Shown: one piece after another, positions 61,128 through 64,000 of the stretch
How the letters are laid out: each line of letters opens with the position of its first letter
Position numbering within the stretch: the first letter of the stretch is position 1
Origin: Paenibacillus rhizosphaerae
Lineage (GTDB): Bacteria; Bacillota; Bacilli; Paenibacillales; Paenibacillaceae
DNA length: 64,000 nucleotides
Reading direction: 5' to 3'
Assembly: GCF_014192015.1 (NCBI RefSeq)
Contig: NZ_JACHXJ010000002.1
Location: 124,001-188,000 of the forward strand
Notes under the pieces: model-generated
Told to the model about the DNA's origin: nothing
The model's database searches: none
Seen by the model: only the letters and a program-made list of their open reading frames with translations
Made by a program: the position numbers and the translations under genes

Positions 61128-61173
61128 TTTACGTGAAACCAGCCTGTTACTACACTTTTTGTAAACGCTAACA
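61128..61173 (+). promoter_or_regulatory. Promoter with downstream cre box for the binding-protein gene
   Basis: TTTACG (61128-61133), a 17-base spacer and TACACT (61151-61156) form a fair promoter. A full cre match, TTGTAAACGCTAACA (61159-61173), lies at the transcription start. CcpA bound there would repress during growth on glucose. The 61174-61316 leader shows no gene. Confidence 0.65.
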
Positions 61174-61316
61174 AACAAAGCGCAGCAGCAGCCGACGCAA
61201 ACCTTCACCCAGAGCTGCGGAAAAAAGCGTGGAGTAGGCTTTAGTCCGAATTCAAGGGGGACACTCCGAGGGCATACGTAAAGCCGCGCACAACAATGAA
61301 CAGGAGGAATCATCTG

Positions 61317-62930
61317 ATGAGAAAAAGTTTACAGCCTTGGGCCATCGTTCTGTGCTTGTCCATGGTCGTCTCGCTGCTGGCCGCATGCGGTTCCGGCTCG
61401 AAAGAAAGCGGGGACGGCGGCCAAGCCTCCGGCTCGGCGGAGAGTGTACATAAGGAAGGCTTCCCGATCGTCGACAAGCCGGTTACGCTGTCGGTGTTTG
61501 CGCCTGACGTGGGCAGCGCCAAGTGGGATACGATGCAGGTATTTAAAGACATGGAAAAAATGACGAACATCAAGCTCACGTTCCAGACGGTTCCCGTCGA
61601 CAGCTTCGAGACCAAGAAAAATCTGATCTTTGCGAGCGGCGACCTGCCGGATATTTTCTACGCGTCGGCTTTGACGCCGGCTGAGCAGGTGACGTACGGA
61701 AGCCAGGGGACGCTGATTCCGCTGGAAAAGCTGATTGATGAATATGCGCCGAACATCAAGAAGCTGCTGGACGAAAATCCGGACGTCAAAAAGTCGATCA
61801 CGACCCCCGACGGGCATATTTACGCCCTGCCTTACGTGGATAAAGGCGCGGTATGGTACAAGAGCCCGCTGTACTATAACGGCAGCTTCCTCAAGAAGCT
61901 CGGCGTAACCAAGCTGCCGGAAACGCCGGACGAGCTGTACGATTACTTGAAACGGGTCAAGACTGAGGATCCGAACGGCAACGGCAAGGCGGACGAAATT
62001 CCGCTCACGTCGACCAAGCTGAAGGATATCCGCGTGCAGATGCTGGGCTTCTGGGGCATCTACGACGAGGTATATTATGCCGACAAGCAGGGGAAAGTCC
62101 ACTACACGCCGCAGGAGGAAGGGTTCAAGGAGTATCTGACCTTCCTGAACCGGCTGTGGAAGGACGATCTGCTTGACCATGAAACGTTCTCCCAGACCGA
62201 CGACCAGAAGAAGGCCAAGGGCAAAAACAATCAGGTGGCCTTGTTCAACGACTGGCTGCCGTACTTTATGCTGGGCGGCGAGCCGAACACCGACAATCCG
62301 TTCATGACGCCGCTGAAAACGGGCTTTCCGGACTCGCCGGTGGTGGCCAAGTCTTCGGGGATTTCCAAAAACGGAACGTTTGCGATTTCGAGCACCAATC
62401 CCGCTCCGGAGGCAACGATGCGCTGGGTAGACTACCAGTACAGCTATGAAGGCTCCACGCTGTTCAACCAGGGGCCTGAGGGCGTGCTCTGGAAATACAA
62501 AGACGAGGCAAACCACGTCAAAGAATGGCTGCCGGTACCGGATGGTGGCGACCGCGAAAACTACCGCGGCAAGCTGACTCCGAACTACGGCATCACAACG
62601 CCGGGCGTCAGCCTTCCGGAAGTGAGCAAGGGGCTCCGTTCCGACATTGACGAATGGGTCGAAAAGGAGAACCAGGAGAAAATTTTGCCGTATGCCAAAG
62701 TGCCGTATCCGAACGTATTCCTGACGGAAGAGGAACAAACCGAGGTGACTTCGCTGCTGTCGGACCTGAACAACTACGTCGAGCAGATGGAAGCCAAGTT
62801 TGTGACCGGGCAGGAGCCGCTGTCGAACTGGGACAAGTATAAAGCCCAGGTGAAGAAAATGGGCGGAGACCGCATTGTGGAAATCTACCAGGCCGCCTAT
62901 GACCGCTGGGACGGTCAGGAGTCCAAGTAG
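61317..62930 (+). CDS. Extracellular solute-binding lipoprotein (LplA-type)
   Basis: This 537-residue lipoprotein has a signal peptide with lipobox Leu-Ala-Ala-Cys (Cys24). It belongs to the long extracellular binding proteins typical of Paenibacillus oligosaccharide importers. It shows FPIVDKPVTLSVFAPDVGS, IFASGDLPDIFYAS, GHIYALPYV and WVDYQYSYEGSTLFNQGPEG. The ATG at 61317 follows AGGAGG at about eight bases. No permease genes are next to it, so it must pair with a transporter elsewhere. The cre box upstream supports use of a secondary carbon source. Confidence 0.92.
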   Translation: MRKSLQPWAIVLCLSMVVSLLAACGSGSKESGDGGQASGSAESVHKEGFPIVDKPVTLSVFAPDVGSAKWDTMQVFKDMEKMTNIKLTFQTVPVDSFETKKNLIFASGDLPDIFYASALTPAEQVTYGSQGTLIPLEKLIDEYAPNIKKLLDENPDVKKSITTPDGHIYALPYVDKGAVWYKSPLYYNGSFLKKLGVTKLPETPDELYDYLKRVKTEDPNGNGKADEIPLTSTKLKDIRVQMLGFWGIYDEVYYADKQGKVHYTPQEEGFKEYLTFLNRLWKDDLLDHETFSQTDDQKKAKGKNNQVALFNDWLPYFMLGGEPNTDNPFMTPLKTGFPDSPVVAKSSGISKNGTFAISSTNPAPEATMRWVDYQYSYEGSTLFNQGPEGVLWKYKDEANHVKEWLPVPDGGDRENYRGKLTPNYGITTPGVSLPEVSKGLRSDIDEWVEKENQEKILPYAKVPYPNVFLTEEEQTEVTSLLSDLNNYVEQMEAKFVTGQEPLSNWDKYKAQVKKMGGDRIVEIYQAAYDRWDGQESK

Positions 62931-62961
62931 ATCGATCAGCAGTGAGCTGTGCAACGCACAA

Positions 62962-62998
62962 AAAAGAAAGGCCGCCGATACGGCGGCCTTTCTTTTGA
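62962..62998. terminator. Bidirectional terminator
   Basis: AAAAGAAAGGCCGCCG and its exact complement form a 16-bp stem with an ATA loop. T and A runs on either side serve both the binding-protein gene and the convergent epimerase gene. Confidence 0.85.
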
Positions 62999-63013
62999 TA
63001 CATTGGGGCTGAT

Positions 63014-63856
63014 TTATATTGCACCTGCATCTCTTGCCGAATAGAACGACGGGTAGATCGGTCGATAGTGTAATTCATCTCTTATACGCGTTGTATCGAC
63101 GACCATGTCCCACGGATCAAAATCCTGCTGCAGCCCTTCTGACGATATTTCGCTTTGATGAAGCTGAAGCAGCTCCGAAACGGAGATCGGCGCATCGTCG
63201 CCAACATTGTAGATTCGGCCATCAATATCAAATGCGGAAGCTGCGAGCATCAGGGCTTGACTTACGTCCGCATGGTGTACCATGTGGATTCGTTTGGCTG
63301 GATTCCAATTGCGAAAAAACGGAAGACTTTCCGTGATGTGGGGGTCGCGCTCACCGTAAACAAATGGGAGCCGAACGATGCGCACTCCCAATCCCTGTTC
63401 GCGATGAAGCCGCAGCAGCGCCTCTTCGGCCTCAACTTTGCTTTGAGGATAAGGATGAACGGGACTGAGCTCGTCATCTTCACGATTTGGTCTCGAACGG
63501 TTCACCGAACCATACACGTTATTGGTACTGGAAAAGACAAACCTTGGCACATCCGCTGTAAGCGCAGCGTGAGCTAAAGCTATGCTGCCATCGAAGTTTG
63601 ATATTCTGGTGGTGTTCTCGTCTACACCACGGAACTGTGCTGCCAAGTGAATCACAGCATCCGTGCCGCGGAGAGCGTCAACGTAATTGTCCGGTTGCAA
63701 TAGATCGCCTTCTACAACCTCAGCCCCTTGCCGCTGAAGCCAATCCGCCTTGGCAGCGTCCCTAACCAACAATTTAACGTGATGACCGCGCTGTAACATA
63801 CGCGGAACAAAACGGCTCCCTACTTTACCTGTGGCTCCTGTTACGAAAAGGTTCAT
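63014..63856 (-). CDS. NAD-dependent epimerase/dehydratase family protein
   Basis: This 280-residue extended SDR has the N-terminal cofactor motif VTGATGKVGSRF, the NAD-contact HLAAQ segment, active-site Ser-Ser in FVFSSTNNVYG and catalytic YPQSK. It likely acts on a nucleotide sugar or a related ketone or aldehyde. On the minus strand AGGAGG is eight bases before the ATG at 63856; the ATG at 63862 is only two bases from it and is rejected. It is a single gene, divergent from the gene at 63975. Confidence 0.9.
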   Translation of the reverse strand: MNLFVTGATGKVGSRFVPRMLQRGHHVKLLVRDAAKADWLQRQGAEVVEGDLLQPDNYVDALRGTDAVIHLAAQFRGVDENTTRISNFDGSIALAHAALTADVPRFVFSSTNNVYGSVNRSRPNREDDELSPVHPYPQSKVEAEEALLRLHREQGLGVRIVRLPFVYGERDPHITESLPFFRNWNPAKRIHMVHHADVSQALMLAASAFDIDGRIYNVGDDAPISVSELLQLHQSEISSEGLQQDFDPWDMVVDTTRIRDELHYRPIYPSFYSARDAGAI

Positions 63857-63890
63857 TTTCATATCCTCCTAAGTTTTTTTTAACGCTATA

Positions 63891-63918
63891 CCGGCAGTAT
63901 AATAGAATGAGCCGGCAG
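63891..63918. promoter_or_regulatory. Divergent promoter region with paired CCGGCAG repeats
   Basis: CCGGCAG occurs at 63891-63897 and 63912-63918, 21 bases apart. TATAAT (63898-63903) lies between, and a TATACT on the other strand overlaps it. The -35 elements are weak. A shared operator for the epimerase gene and the gene at 63975 is possible. Confidence 0.4.
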
Positions 63919-63974
63919 CTACCTTCCTGCGTTTATCGTACGATTGGAAGTGTCAGGATAAGGAGGAGTTATTC

Positions 63975-64000
63975 ATGGAAGGGACCTCTTCCAGGATGTC
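63975..64000 (+). CDS. Start of an unidentified gene (partial)
   Basis: An ATG at 63975 follows a strong AAGGAGGAG site. The first eight residues are MEGTSSRM before the window ends. The family cannot be told; divergent layout beside the epimerase gene would fit a regulator. Confidence 0.5.

Noticed and set aside
61329..62954. A 541-codon minus-strand open frame opposite the binding-protein gene
   Set aside because: The plus strand encodes a lipoprotein with signal peptide and family motifs. The reverse frame is a mirror effect of codon bias.

Overview
The window looks like a chromosomal segment of a spore-forming, Gram-positive Bacillales bacterium, most probably Paenibacillus or a close relative. 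The reasons are a moderately high GC content, strong AGGAGG-type ribosome binding sites, frequent TTG and GTG starts, sporulation genes (sigK, spoVAC-AD-AE), the yqeG-yqeH-aroE-yhbY-nadD-yqeK-rsfS-yqeM order known from Bacillus, and CcpA-type cre boxes. No rRNA, tRNA, CRISPR array, prophage or intact insertion sequence was seen.

Layout. 1-8.3 kb: end of an unknown gene, a SWIM/SNF2 helicase, an unknown protein, a DUF2207 lipoprotein and the tRNA hydroxylase trhO on the minus strand. 8.5-14.4 kb: a DUF4127 gene behind a dyad-rich promoter, a broken sugar permease, a pentapeptide-repeat protein, an acetyltransferase, an SDR and a lactonase. 14.5-19.5 kb: a copper island (csoR, copZ, copA, a His-rich lipoprotein, a siroheme-reductase-like protein) with two CsoR-type operators. 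19.6-20.3 kb: an uninterrupted sigK. 20.6-28.9 kb: a sugar regulon (LacI regulator, ABC binding protein and two permeases, GH4 glycosidase, PfkB kinase, secreted beta-helix protein). 29.2-34.0 kb: hydroxypyruvate-reductase-like and glycerate kinase genes, a lone LytTR protein with a cre box, an FMN reductase and an M42 aminopeptidase. 34.1-36.7 kb: spoVAC-AD-AE and a 30-codon membrane peptide, bracketed by inverted copies of an 89-bp palindromic repeat. 36.8-41.2 kb: MoxR, DUF58 and transglutaminase operon. 41.3-47.5 kb: the yqe housekeeping operon with a cvfB-like gene inserted. 47.7-48.4 kb: a FabG-like SDR. 48.6-60.7 kb: a complete carbon-phosphorus lyase cluster (PHP phosphoesterase, hexapeptide acyltransferase, phnF G H I J K M L, then phnD C E E). 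60.7-64 kb: a small membrane protein, an orphan sugar-binding lipoprotein under a cre box, an epimerase and the start of a divergent gene.

How genes work together. The copper island is a sense, chaperone and export circuit. The sugar regulon imports, cleaves and phosphorylates an alpha-linked sugar. The phn cluster imports phosphonates and cleaves the C-P bond. It has no phnN or phnP in view, but its first gene is a PHP-family phosphoesterase that could turn the cyclic ribose phosphate product directly into ribose 5-phosphate. That gene appears to start at ATC: the metal-binding His-Cys-His motif lies upstream of any ordinary start codon.

The most unusual non-coding signals are: (i) a ~110-nt structured element present twice (14906-15014 and 56860-56970), with covarying base pairs in its first helix and a terminator-like end; (ii) the palindromic repeat pair around spoVA; (iii) paired dyads in the DUF4127 promoter region; and (iv) an 18-bp dyad ahead of the phn operon.
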